IMG/VR virus record: IMGVR_UViG_3300037247_000040
Coordinates: 1-31,451 of that record
Source of the DNA: a virus
Reading direction: 5' to 3' (one strand)
DNA: 31,451 nucleotides
Shown here: positions 14,302 through 24,004 of the stretch, piece after piece
How positions within the stretch are numbered: the first letter of the stretch is position 1
Layout: each line of letters starts with the position of its first letter
Notes under the pieces: model-generated
Databases searched by the model: none
The model's input: only the letters and a program-made list of their open reading frames with translations
Told to the model about the DNA's origin: nothing
Program-made: the position numbers and the translations under genes

Positions 14302-15855
14302 GTTACGCAAGCTCGCGCTCTGCGGTGTGCCGGTCTGTCCGAAACTTACATGGGGCTTGGCCCTGGCTTGCAAAGTACCCTGCGCCGAAGCAACGGCGCG
14401 GTTGATACTTTCCTGGATCTCTGACTGAGCGCGACCCGAGCGTGGGGTCTCTCCGAGAGAGATGCTGATGAGTTCTTCGTGGTCAAGACCGAACTTGCCC
14501 ATGTCCACTTCGGCACGCAAGCGCAGCAGCAAGTTGGCTGCCTGTTGCATGCCCTGTGTGGCTGTGCCTAGGGTCTGCTGCGTGGCAGCGGCGATTCGGA
14601 TAGCGTCTTGTGCGGAGAACACTTCGCCTAGTCCGGCACCCACAGCAGCCTCTTGAATCGAGCTGGCCTCGTAGAGGTCGTAGATGGCAGAGCTTGAGCG
14701 CCCGCTCACGAAGTCCAGCATGTCCTGGATCTCGGTGATGGGGGCCTGGTCGTTCGCGGCTAGAATCTGGTTGAATGCGTCGAGCGCGGGAGCAAAGTCC
14801 TCCATGCGCTTGAATCCTGTCACCGTGGTTTGCACGGTCTTGAGCGAGTGGCCCGCTGAAAGAAGCGCGCCGACCTGCTCGGGAGTGACCGAGCCTTCCT
14901 GGCCTGTGGCCTTGAGCGCCTGGTTGACTCCGGTCTCCATCTCAAGGAAGCCGCTAACGGCCTCTGCAATGGACAGGTTGTTGTCGTCCCGGAACTGGCT
15001 GATGCTGGGAAAGCGCTCCTTGAAGCCCTGAGTCTTGGAGAGCTGCGTAAGTGTCCACTCGGTGCCCTTGCCTTCTGACTGCGCGGTGTAGAGGATGTCC
15101 ATCGCCACGCCATCCTTGAGCGCCCATTCGGGCAGTACGCCCTCGTCCAAAGCTAGGGCAGTAACGCGAGCTACTTCACCCTCAAAAGTTCCGGTGCCTG
15201 CCATCTCCGAGATGTTGCCAGCGAAGGTGACGCCTGCTCGTTGGGTCAGAGCAGAGAGGCTAGTCTCTTCGTAGTCAGTAGGACGCAGACCGCTGCCGAA
15301 CAGGGCATCCATCTTATCCGGCTCGGCCTCAAAGACCATAGTGCGGTCGGAGTTGGGCAGGCCATACTCAACGAACCATTTGCCTGAACCCTTGTCGAAG
15401 TACCACTTCATCTCTTTGCCTGTGAGGATGGTGAGGCGCGTGGCCTCATCCTGACCGGCACCGCCAACGCCCACTAGATCTTGCTCTTCTTCTGCGGGTA
15501 CCCCTCTAGCTAGCTCGACGCCGCCTGTGGCCTCGGCCGGGACGGCAGCAGCAAGATCCCCAAAGTTGATGCCACCCTCGTTGCCTCCGAGGATGACTTG
15601 CTGAGCCTCTTCGGCTGAGATGCCGTACTTCTCCATGAGGGCTTCCTCACCGATAACGTACTGAGCGATGTCGTCACGAGTCTGGTCATCGGAACGGCTA
15701 CCCGAGTCGATACGAGCCTTCCATTCCAAAAGACGTTCCTCTTGGTTAAGCAGGCCAGCGTAGTCCTGTGGGAAGTCCCGCTTCAGGATACTCATCATGG
15801 CGCGAGTAGTCTTGTACTCGTCGCCTGCAAAGATTTCGTTGATGTTTACAGCCAT
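14284..15855 (-). CDS. Probable internal virion/ejection protein, 523 aa
   Basis: No enzyme motif is visible. The protein is mostly helical and acidic, with a Gly/Ala/Glu-rich linker at about 85-140 and a beta-containing insert (MKWYFDKGSGKWFVEYGLPNSD, about 150-175). Residues about 270-330 read LSKTQGFKERFP, ISQFRDDNNLSIAEAVSGFLEMETGVNQAL. This 'T..Fk.RFp ... G/n.s..e....le.' phrase is one I associate with large structural proteins of phages. The C-terminus carries long Ala/Gln-rich helices. ATG overlaps the upstream stop (TAATG), with AAGGG before it. It lies in the block of three large genes between portal and scaffold. An ejected inner protein or minor head protein is my inference. Confidence 0.7.
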   Translation of the reverse strand: MAVNINEIFAGDEYKTTRAMMSILKRDFPQDYAGLLNQEERLLEWKARIDSGSRSDDQTRDDIAQYVIGEEALMEKYGISAEEAQQVILGGNEGGINFGDLAAAVPAEATGGVELARGVPAEEEQDLVGVGGAGQDEATRLTILTGKEMKWYFDKGSGKWFVEYGLPNSDRTMVFEAEPDKMDALFGSGLRPTDYEETSLSALTQRAGVTFAGNISEMAGTGTFEGEVARVTALALDEGVLPEWALKDGVAMDILYTAQSEGKGTEWTLTQLSKTQGFKERFPSISQFRDDNNLSIAEAVSGFLEMETGVNQALKATGQEGSVTPEQVGALLSAGHSLKTVQTTVTGFKRMEDFAPALDAFNQILAANDQAPITEIQDMLDFVSGRSSSAIYDLYEASSIQEAAVGAGLGEVFSAQDAIRIAAATQQTLGTATQGMQQAANLLLRLRAEVDMGKFGLDHEELISISLGETPRSGRAQSEIQESINRAVASAQGTLQARAKPHVSFGQTGTPQSASLRNLRQPS

Positions 15856-16769
15856 TAGCCCTTGAAGATTGAGTTCAGCTCACTCATTCTTCCCTCCAAA
15901 CTATTGATAAATGGCGCCGAACTTGTGAATGATTCCGTGCGCTTGAGTCGTTCCTGGAACTGCTGAGCCGAGGCACCGAACTGTGCCCCACCAATGGCGA
16001 TCTCCGCAGCCTTGTCAGGAGCGGCGAAGCCAGAAGCCTGCTGAAGATAGGGAGCCATGTGCTGCTCGGCAGACAGGTGCTCCGGTTTGTTGCGGTAGAT
16101 ACTCTTGAATCGCGAGGTCTTCTCGATGGAAGAACGAACGAAGGTAGAGAAGTCAATCTGCTTCTCGCCGCCTGTGGACACAACTGCATCCACATACTTG
16201 CGGGCTAGTCCCTTGGCATCGCCGTGCTCTTCTAGGACGAGCGCCTGGTTCATCTTGTTGACCTCATCAGTCAACTGGGCGATGTCGAACTGATTGCGAA
16301 TCTCCTGAGCGGTGGGCTTCTTCGGGCCACTGGGGCCTCGGGGGCCTCTTGCAGGGGCGAGCTGAATGCCAGCGTTGCCACCGAACCAGTTGCGTGCAAA
16401 GTCGATCATCTCGTTGAGGCCGCTGCTGGTCGTCTTGTAGTAGTTGGGGTTCCTGACCGACATCGGAAGGGCGTCGTTGATCTCCAGCATTCTGTTGCGC
16501 TCTAGGTCATTCCGAAACCCAGTAATGAACAAGTCTTGGTGGATAGCGTCGAACATCTTTGGTGCCGTTTGGTCATAGAGCTGGCCCATGATCTCGCGAG
16601 ACTGGCCGTTGGCGTCTCCCCACGAAACCATCTCACCTAGGATGGTCCTGGAAACTACGTCAACCCAGCCGAACTCCTTGGATCTTACATCCTCTTGGAG
16701 GCGCTCTCTGGGATCTGTGATCTGCTCCCTCTCAAGATCCTCAATAGTGTGGAATGGATTATGTGGCAT
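15855..16769 (-). CDS. Probable internal virion protein, 304 aa
   Basis: Starts with ATG overlapping the giant gene's stop (ATGA), with GGGGAG upstream. The N-terminus is helical and charged. Residues 140-153 are Pro/Gly-rich and collagen-like (PARGPRGPSGPKKP), probably a hinge. From about 160 it is helical, with EKTSRFKSIYRNKPEHLS followed by AEQHMAPYLQQASG. This segment resembles the 'T..Fk.rf ... LS' phrase of the next gene (14284-15855), suggesting a shared module or old duplication. The end is Gln/Ala/Ser-rich. No enzymatic residues. Role as an inner capsid or ejection protein is inferred from the block between portal and scaffold. Confidence 0.68.
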   Translation of the reverse strand: MPHNPFHTIEDLEREQITDPRERLQEDVRSKEFGWVDVVSRTILGEMVSWGDANGQSREIMGQLYDQTAPKMFDAIHQDLFITGFRNDLERNRMLEINDALPMSVRNPNYYKTTSSGLNEMIDFARNWFGGNAGIQLAPARGPRGPSGPKKPTAQEIRNQFDIAQLTDEVNKMNQALVLEEHGDAKGLARKYVDAVVSTGGEKQIDFSTFVRSSIEKTSRFKSIYRNKPEHLSAEQHMAPYLQQASGFAAPDKAAEIAIGGAQFGASAQQFQERLKRTESFTSSAPFINSLEGRMSELNSIFKG

Positions 16770-19700
16770 CAGTTACTCCCCGAGGGTGTACGCGAGGGCA
16801 GGAGGTCCTCGACGTTGTAGTAGGGCGTGTCGCCAATCCATAGCCACGCGAGCATGCGACCATAGTGGTCCGTCTTTCCAAATCTGTCATCTTGCACAAG
16901 GTAGATACTATCACCATTCTCAACCGCTTGCAGGATTGCTTCCTTCAGGTCTGCTTCGGCCTTGGCTCCTGCCTCGGCGTCGGGTCCCTTGACCTCTGCG
17001 GCGTCGATTCCTAGCAGCCTCACCGAGTTGAGCACCTGGCTTCCGCGGCTGGTCTGCATCAAGATTGTGTCACCGTCAACGATGTGTCGGATGTACGGCT
17101 GGATGACTCCACCGGCCACCTGACCGTTCTCGTCCAGCGGGGAGAGAGGCTCGGGCGGGGTCCAGCCCAGGGGGCCGTAGCTGCGCTCGTACTGCTGTTC
17201 CCAGATTCCTTCCCAGTCCGTCTTCTGGTCCTTGGAACCCTTCATCACAAACATGAACATCTCAGACATCTTGAGTTGGTCCTGGAGGGGAACAAAGGCT
17301 TCGTCATCGTAGCGGTCTCCCATCAAGCCGTCGATGAAGAGGAAGTTCTTGATGTGGTCCTGGAACTCAGGAGAAACCAAGTCGCTCTGGGCGGCTTCGT
17401 ACATCATGTTCTGGCCGGAGCGGTTGGAGCGATCCAGGATGTAGCGGTCATAGTCAGGACGTGCCACGTCGTACACGAAGTTCTCGCGCTGGACTGCAAC
17501 CTGCTGAACGGCCTCAAAGAGTTCCTCACCAGTAGTGCCCACGTTTAGCTCGATGCCAAGCGCCTTAGCAATGGCCTGGCTCTTGGGGTCGACCGCTTGG
17601 ACTTCCCACTCGTTCATGCGCTTGCTCACGGTCTCTTCGTCAAGGCCGGGGAAGGTGCGGCCCCAGGGCTTCCACTTAGTGGGGATCTTGACAGCCGAAC
17701 GGAGGCGATCAAAGGCAGTCTTGTCGGCCTTGCGTTCACTCACGCCACGGACGGGATCGATGCCCTCCTGCGCGGCGAGCCAAAACTCAAGGTCTTCTTC
17801 GACCTGGTTCCAGTTGAACCACACTTCCTGGGCGCTGCGAAGGTCTCGCTCGGTAGCAAACTCTGTATCCACAATCCACTCAAGCTGGCCCTTAACGTCT
17901 TCGGGCACAGCGTCCCACAGCATTCCGTTGATCTGGTTGGTCTGCTCCACGTACAGCTCTTTGGCTGCGCTCTTGCGAGCGTTGTCGATGACACCGAGGA
18001 TGCGGCGAGCACGGACGATGGGCTGGACAGGACGAATGAGGCCCTGCTTCACGAGGGTTTCGTGGAGGGCGAGGTCCTTCTTGGAGCCTCCGGTGCGGTA
18101 GGCAAACTGAGTCTTCTCAAGGTTCTGGTTGATGGCCTGCGGGGTCCACTCCCAGGAGCCGACCATGTTGACGGCCAGGCTGGGCTGTTGCACCACAAGG
18201 ATGTCACGCTGGTAGCCCTCCAGACGGAAGAACTCTTTCCTGACATCGTTAGCGAGAGCGCGACGCTCGTCGTCGGTCATGCGGTCGATGTCGACACCCT
18301 TGGACAAGTAGCTGAGTTCCTCAAAGGCGCCTGCGTCTAGCCACACATCCTGAATCTCTGCGAGGCTGGCGTCGAACCTGTTGCTGACGGGAGCCATGTA
18401 GCGAGTAACCGACTCGGCAAGGTGAGCGCGCGAAGCGTTCTTGTCAGCCTGCATGGCAAGGGCCTGGATCAACAGGTCTGCCTCTTCGGGAGAGGAAGCA
18501 TCCAGCAGGAGCGCAAGCTCTTCGGGGTCTGCCAGCAGAGCGGAGACCTCGCGGGTGCGGTCGATCTCGCGACCGATGTCGCCCATCTGAGAAGTGATAT
18601 TGAAATACGAGTCGCCCCCGAGCATGCCCGAGATGTCGACAGCCATGCCACCGGCCTTCGCTAGGGTACCTCCACCAAGGAGACGAGAGATGTTCCCGCC
18701 CTGGGAGAAGGCCGCCGAAGGTACGATCTGCGCGATGTCGTCCTTGAGCTTCTGGTACTCTTCCGGCTGGTCGACCGGATCGTACTTGGAGGTCATGTAG
18801 TAGTCGAGCCAAGCCATCGGCAAAATGCCCACGCCGGGGATCATGTAGCTGAAGGGGTTATCTCCTGCGGTGGGCAGGAAGAACAAAGGGCTGAAGTCAG
18901 ACTCGGTGGCGCCGGGGATGAGGCCACCCTCATGCAGGATGCCTTCGCCCTCGCCGCCGATGAGGCCCTTGTCGATTGTGAAGTCTGTGGCTGACAGGCG
19001 GGAGATGAGTGCTGACGAGCGGTTGGGTACCAGAGGGAAGGACAGCAGGCCAGCATCGTTCATGCTGCGTAGGCCCATGAAGTTTGAGTTGTTGATCCAG
19101 CCACGGAGGGCGGGCTTGCGCACGACCTCTCGGCCCCAGAAGCCAGCCATGTCAGCCCACGGCTTGCCAAAGGGGAAGACGGCTTTGGCCTGAGAACCCA
19201 TGCGGCTGGACGAGTCGAAGGCGTACAGAGTATTCTCGATCTCTGAGAGAACGGCCTGCTCAACCAGGTCATCCACATAAGACTCGGGGATGTATCCAGC
19301 CTTGAGTGCCATATCCTGAGTAGCTGCGCGTAGTCCAGTACGCTGCGACCCTGCTAGACCCTGCAATCCCAACAGGGATTCAATTTCGCTGTCGCTGACA
19401 ATCCTCTTGCCCTGCGACTCAAAGAGAGAGCGTAGTCTGGAGCGCTCATGCGTACGCGTGAGTTCCGCGAGGAAACCTCGGCGGTAGTTCACTGGGTCCA
19501 TGAAGAGCTTGTCGAAGAAGGCTTCTTGCAGTCGTGCCGTGCTGGCCTTCTTACCGAGGTCACGCTTGACACCACGAACAGGTCCCATGTAGTTGTATAC
19601 GAAGTCAGGCATGTCCTTGGGAAGGCCGCCAGCGTCATCGACGCGCTTGGCTCCATCGACCCATGCGGCACGAACCTCGTCAAACTTGCCACCCTTGCGA

Positions 19701-22700
19701 GCGGGCTGAAGGATGACATCATCAAACAGTTGGGACCACCCGTTGTAAAACTCGTCGGCCGATTCGATAATCATCGTGCCTGGCTTGCCGTCCTGTAGTC
19801 CGACCACAGATCCCTTGCGAAGGCGTTCGCCGTCAGGACTGAGGAACCACTTCTGGAACTCGTCGCGACCACGCAAGAAGGCGCGGAAGCCCGAGTCCTG
19901 GATGAAGCCACCGGACCACGCGCGAGCGGCGTCGTTGTATCCAGCCTCGCCGGGGGCGATGTCAGACCAGCCCAAGCCGTGCTGCTCTAGCGACTGGCGC
20001 TCAGCCTGCTTGAGTAGCTCGGGCATGTCATTGAGAGAGCGAAGTCGTTCTTGCTTCTTGGGGCTTAGGTAGCCAGCACCCTTTTGCTTGCTGATGCCCT
20101 TGCCGTGAACGATAGCCTGAACACGAGACTCGGTGTAGATGGCACGATCACGCATCCAGCGGGTGACGGCCTTGGCTCCCCCGATGTGGAAGATACGCAG
20201 GAGTTCGTCAAAGCTGACTGTGGCTGCCGTCGCGACGGTGAAGACCTTATCAATCGTCCACAGACGATGGGCAGCTTGGACAGTTTCACGGAGCGAAGAG
20301 ACTGAGTTGATGTGCGTGAAACGTGTGTACGCAGCGCCCCCCAGTTCGCGAGCCATGATGAGATCTAGCGGAGAGACAGGAGCCTCAAACGCGAGCTTGG
20401 CATTCTGGCTGTGGGCCAAGCGCTGGGCCAGTACCTCGGCGTCGATGCCCATAGCTTCAGCAGCTTCTTGGACAGTTTCAGGAATGGCGCGACCGGCGTC
20501 ATCGGCAAGTGCTCCGGCTGGTTTCTTGGTTCCCTTGCCCAGCATCTCCCAGGGCACCATGTCATCCACCAGCTCAACGCCCGCCCATGCGGGGTTGGTG
20601 GCGATGTAGGTGCGGTTGTAGTCATTCCAAATCTCAGTCATGATGTCTTCTAGTTCATCAGTGGCACCAAGGACGCTAGTCTCGGCGTCGATCTCGGCGT
20701 ACTTGGCTTTGAGGGCCGAGTCCTCTTCGTTGACGAGGCGACGCAACTGGTCGCGGTTGATCTTGGCCTGACCGACGTTCACGTTCTCGACATCCCGGAG
20801 GGCGTCGTCCCACATATCACCAGTCATGTCCTGCATGCGGCGAAGGCGTTGTCCACGCGGAGCCAGCTCGGACAGCTTCTTGGCAGCCAAGCCGGAGCGA
20901 GCAGAGTTCTTCTTCTGCCAGGCCATCAGCTTACCTAGGTGCTCGTTCAGCTTGATGCTGTCCTCACCGAAGATGCGGTACAGGGTATCAGTGATCTTCT
21001 TGACGGCGTGCGGGCCTGCATACTCAAAGCGCTTGCCGACAAATGCCGGAGTCATGTAGCGCTCCATCCAGCGGCCGGGAGCGTTGGCTCTAGCCAGCTT
21101 GCGGATCTTCTCGCCGGACGAACGAGCCACGGCACCATACTGAGAACCTCTTGGGACAGCCCCACGTCCAACGATGGCGCGCTCTAAAATCTCATGAATG
21201 GAAGCAGCGAGATCATCGCTCTGTCCAGTCAGTAGGCGGTTGGGAAGCACGGCATCAGGCCGTACGTGCGCAGTAGCTTCGGAGCCTGGCTTCAGCAGGG
21301 GCTTGCCCAGCTCTTCGCCTTCTTGCAGCAGCTCGTCTAGGAGCCTCCCGGCTCGGGGTGACTCGACAACAGCCTTGCTCATTTGCTTGGCTGAGTAGCC
21401 CTGAATCGCAGCCAGGCCATCGGGAGAAATGATCTCCATGTCCAGCTTAGTAATGAGGTCGTCGCCCATCTCTGAGGCGGCATCCATGATCGAAGAGAAG
21501 ACACCGTTCTGTGTGTGTCCCGGCATGGTGGCAATTCCGCCCACACCCTCTCCAGCTTGAACCACTCCGACGATTTCGCCGTTAGCAGCTTCGGCCCAGT
21601 AGACGCCACCAGTGTCATCCACAGACACAAACTTGATGGAAACCTCGTCGCCGTTCTTCAGTACCCTGGTACCCGCGCTGCCCACCATGTCGACACGCTG
21701 CTGCATAAGCTCGGCGGTGCCCTTGAGTTGCGAAACGATCTCGGGGTTGGCGCCGCCCTTGACTTCCATGCTGGCCGCTCGCTGGTAGATGAGCGTGGCC
21801 TCGTCACTGACTCCGGGGATGACCTTGGTGCCGGGGGCAACGTCGTCAACAATTCTGACTGTGGCCGGGACGTGGCTGATGCCTCCAGCGTTGGAAGCCA
21901 TCACGCGCTTTGAGCCGTCCACCAATCGAATGCTGTTGTCGGCTCGGGAGATCTCCATGACGACAGGCTCCTTGAAGCCGTTCTCGATGATGTCATCGGA
22001 CAAGCCAGTGAGGTCTTCGCCAATGCGAAGGTCGCTTGGGATGAGTTCGTCCAGCATCGAAGTGCGAACCTCGATGGCCTTGTGACCCTTGGTGGTGCGC
22101 CAGGGGGCCTTGTTGAGAACTTGCGGGTTCATGTCAACGAGCTGAAGGATCTCTCCCATTGAAACTTCGTCCAGCCAGTCGAGGGCATGATACACAGAAG
22201 AGACTCCGCGGCTAGGGCTTTGCAGCATCCTCACAGCGTCATCACCCATCTGGGTAACCATCCTGCTCTTCGCGAGGTTCTTAGCTGAAGCCGCAGTAGC
22301 CGAACTGACACCACGAGCGCCAAGACGAGGACCGAAGATCCAGGTGGTAGGGTCGAAGGCAATGCCCCCACCCAAGTCCAGCATAAGTCCAGCCACAGAT
22401 CCGTCGATACCGAGGGCGCGGGAGGGTGTGTGTCCCGCAGCTTCCGACTGCTCAGCTACCCTCTGCATGGTGTTGATAAGACCACCAATACTGCGGGTCT
22501 CTTTCGCCATCGTTTGGTAGTCGTCGTCGGTGAGCATGATGGAGTACATGGTGGCTAGACGCATGGGCACGTTGCGGCCCCACACTCCCAGCCAGTGGAG
22601 AACGTCATCCCCAACAGTGAAGTCAGAGTCTTTGAGCTGCTCCAAGCGCTCGTTCTCCTGAGTGGTCAAATCACTCAAGTACTCAAGCTGCTGGTCGGGC

Positions 22701-24004
22701 GTGACCTGTGCTTTGAGGTCAGCCTGGAAGAAAGAAAAAGCAACGATGGGATCGAGGCCAGCCATCTGAATGTATGTGTCAAACATCTCGGGTTCAGTTT
22801 CCTGCATCTCTTCCCAGGCATCGTGGGCATCCTTGTTCCCAAACTCGGCCAGTCTTAGACCGTCAGGACGGCCAGTGGTAGCTTGAATCTGTGCGATGGT
22901 ATCGGCGCGAGCTTCGGCGGCAGTACCAAAAAGTTTGTCCAGCAAGGGCTTAGTAACGAAGTTGAACGGGGCAGCTACAGGGCCAGCCTGCTCCATAGCC
23001 AGACCTCCGAAGTGGAGGGCCTTCTCCATGACGGCACCGACGCCTCCCATCGCGCCCTCAAGGAATCCCATGCCGCGGCCGGGGGTCAAAATCTTGTCTA
23101 GTTGCTTGGGAGCGCCACGAACCTCAGAGCGAAGGAAGGCTTCTCTGACTTCCAGCAGCTCGTCAAATTCGTCTACGCTCAGGGCTGTGATGTCCTTGAT
23201 ACCGGCAGCCTCCAGGAACTCCATCTCGGTATCCCAAAATCTCTTGTGGTCGGACTGACTCAGCTCGTCACCGCTGGACAGGTAGAAGCGTTCCTCGGTT
23301 GTGCGGATCTGGGTCGGTGCCGCTGCTCCCTCACGCATGGCCGTCAGGAGTCGACGCTCACTGTCCATGTACTCAGCAATCTCGTCTTCGTAATCTACGT
23401 CAGCTTTTCCGCGCAGCTCGTTCTGAATTCGCGCGAACATCTCGGGACTGGTCTCTGCGGTGCTCGCGTTGAATCCCCACTCGCTCAAGAAGTCCTGGCG
23501 ATTCTCCTGAGCCGAAATCTCCTGCTCCCACTGAGCAGCGGCGGCGTCCTGAAGTTGGCGCTCAACGGCTTCGTTGTAGTGAGCGTCCTCTAGCCAGGTT
23601 GCGATCTCATCATAGGCGCCGTCACCGAAAGCACGCAGCTCTGTGGGTGACTGTTGCAGCCAGAACTCCATCGGAATCTCTCCGCGGAACTGGTGGTAGG
23701 CGTCCTCAAGGCCAGCCACAAACTCGCCCTTCTTGGCGCGAGCCTGCTGGAAATACTTGATGTCGGCGGGGTCCTCGGCCACGTCCGCAGGCTTGAGGTC
23801 ACGCTGAAAACGACCTCTGCCTCTGCGGGTCGGTCGGGCCTGTGGGTCATTCTCGTAGAAACCGATTAGGCTCTTGGGGTCCTTGGCGGTAGCCAAGTAG
23901 GACTCAGAGACGATGGCCTTCTGCCAAGCCTTCTGATCTCTAGATGCGTCCCGCTCACCGAGGAACTCTTCGGCCCACTCTTGGGCTGAATTCTGCTCGG
24001 CCAT
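16769..24004 (-). CDS. Giant 2411-aa virion-associated protein with ParB-like and SNase domains
   Basis: This gene takes almost a quarter of the window, with AAGGAAGG before its ATG. Residues 1-540 are helical and charged. Near 555 comes GIAFDPTTWIFG, a phrase met in large inner phage proteins. Residues 644-720 look ParB/sulfiredoxin-like: I-x-V-R start, ENGFKEPVVME (674-684) and LVDGSKRVMAS (694-704). The next 1500 residues are mainly helical, with long amphipathic stretches and FPFGKPWADM near 1610. Residues 2305-2400 are a staphylococcal-nuclease fold: Asp2310/Asp2312 (VDGDT), Arg2329, Asp2334, Glu2337 and Arg2383 (HYGR) line up with D19/D21, R35, D40, E43 and R87. Position after portal matches MuF/gp7-type ejected proteins. 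I infer an effector injected with the DNA. A transglycosylase motif was not found. Confidence 0.93.
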   Translation of the reverse strand: MAEQNSAQEWAEEFLGERDASRDQKAWQKAIVSESYLATAKDPKSLIGFYENDPQARPTRRGRGRFQRDLKPADVAEDPADIKYFQQARAKKGEFVAGLEDAYHQFRGEIPMEFWLQQSPTELRAFGDGAYDEIATWLEDAHYNEAVERQLQDAAAAQWEQEISAQENRQDFLSEWGFNASTAETSPEMFARIQNELRGKADVDYEDEIAEYMDSERRLLTAMREGAAAPTQIRTTEERFYLSSGDELSQSDHKRFWDTEMEFLEAAGIKDITALSVDEFDELLEVREAFLRSEVRGAPKQLDKILTPGRGMGFLEGAMGGVGAVMEKALHFGGLAMEQAGPVAAPFNFVTKPLLDKLFGTAAEARADTIAQIQATTGRPDGLRLAEFGNKDAHDAWEEMQETEPEMFDTYIQMAGLDPIVAFSFFQADLKAQVTPDQQLEYLSDLTTQENERLEQLKDSDFTVGDDVLHWLGVWGRNVPMRLATMYSIMLTDDDYQTMAKETRSIGGLINTMQRVAEQSEAAGHTPSRALGIDGSVAGLMLDLGGGIAFDPTTWIFGPRLGARGVSSATAASAKNLAKSRMVTQMGDDAVRMLQSPSRGVSSVYHALDWLDEVSMGEILQLVDMNPQVLNKAPWRTTKGHKAIEVRTSMLDELIPSDLRIGEDLTGLSDDIIENGFKEPVVMEISRADNSIRLVDGSKRVMASNAGGISHVPATVRIVDDVAPGTKVIPGVSDEATLIYQRAASMEVKGGANPEIVSQLKGTAELMQQRVDMVGSAGTRVLKNGDEVSIKFVSVDDTGGVYWAEAANGEIVGVVQAGEGVGGIATMPGHTQNGVFSSIMDAASEMGDDLITKLDMEIISPDGLAAIQGYSAKQMSKAVVESPRAGRLLDELLQEGEELGKPLLKPGSEATAHVRPDAVLPNRLLTGQSDDLAASIHEILERAIVGRGAVPRGSQYGAVARSSGEKIRKLARANAPGRWMERYMTPAFVGKRFEYAGPHAVKKITDTLYRIFGEDSIKLNEHLGKLMAWQKKNSARSGLAAKKLSELAPRGQRLRRMQDMTGDMWDDALRDVENVNVGQAKINRDQLRRLVNEEDSALKAKYAEIDAETSVLGATDELEDIMTEIWNDYNRTYIATNPAWAGVELVDDMVPWEMLGKGTKKPAGALADDAGRAIPETVQEAAEAMGIDAEVLAQRLAHSQNAKLAFEAPVSPLDLIMARELGGAAYTRFTHINSVSSLRETVQAAHRLWTIDKVFTVATAATVSFDELLRIFHIGGAKAVTRWMRDRAIYTESRVQAIVHGKGISKQKGAGYLSPKKQERLRSLNDMPELLKQAERQSLEQHGLGWSDIAPGEAGYNDAARAWSGGFIQDSGFRAFLRGRDEFQKWFLSPDGERLRKGSVVGLQDGKPGTMIIESADEFYNGWSQLFDDVILQPARKGGKFDEVRAAWVDGAKRVDDAGGLPKDMPDFVYNYMGPVRGVKRDLGKKASTARLQEAFFDKLFMDPVNYRRGFLAELTRTHERSRLRSLFESQGKRIVSDSEIESLLGLQGLAGSQRTGLRAATQDMALKAGYIPESYVDDLVEQAVLSEIENTLYAFDSSSRMGSQAKAVFPFGKPWADMAGFWGREVVRKPALRGWINNSNFMGLRSMNDAGLLSFPLVPNRSSALISRLSATDFTIDKGLIGGEGEGILHEGGLIPGATESDFSPLFFLPTAGDNPFSYMIPGVGILPMAWLDYYMTSKYDPVDQPEEYQKLKDDIAQIVPSAAFSQGGNISRLLGGGTLAKAGGMAVDISGMLGGDSYFNITSQMGDIGREIDRTREVSALLADPEELALLLDASSPEEADLLIQALAMQADKNASRAHLAESVTRYMAPVSNRFDASLAEIQDVWLDAGAFEELSYLSKGVDIDRMTDDERRALANDVRKEFFRLEGYQRDILVVQQPSLAVNMVGSWEWTPQAINQNLEKTQFAYRTGGSKKDLALHETLVKQGLIRPVQPIVRARRILGVIDNARKSAAKELYVEQTNQINGMLWDAVPEDVKGQLEWIVDTEFATERDLRSAQEVWFNWNQVEEDLEFWLAAQEGIDPVRGVSERKADKTAFDRLRSAVKIPTKWKPWGRTFPGLDEETVSKRMNEWEVQAVDPKSQAIAKALGIELNVGTTGEELFEAVQQVAVQRENFVYDVARPDYDRYILDRSNRSGQNMMYEAAQSDLVSPEFQDHIKNFLFIDGLMGDRYDDEAFVPLQDQLKMSEMFMFVMKGSKDQKTDWEGIWEQQYERSYGPLGWTPPEPLSPLDENGQVAGGVIQPYIRHIVDGDTILMQTSRGSQVLNSVRLLGIDAAEVKGPDAEAGAKAEADLKEAILQAVENGDSIYLVQDDRFGKTDHYGRMLAWLWIGDTPYYNVEDLLPSRTPSGSN

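Noticed and set aside
21395-21652. Possible acetyltransferase (GNAT) segment in the giant protein at residues about 785-870
   Set aside because: There is a GEIVGVV strand and a following helix, but the Q/R-x-x-G-x-G/A acetyl-CoA loop is not convincing.
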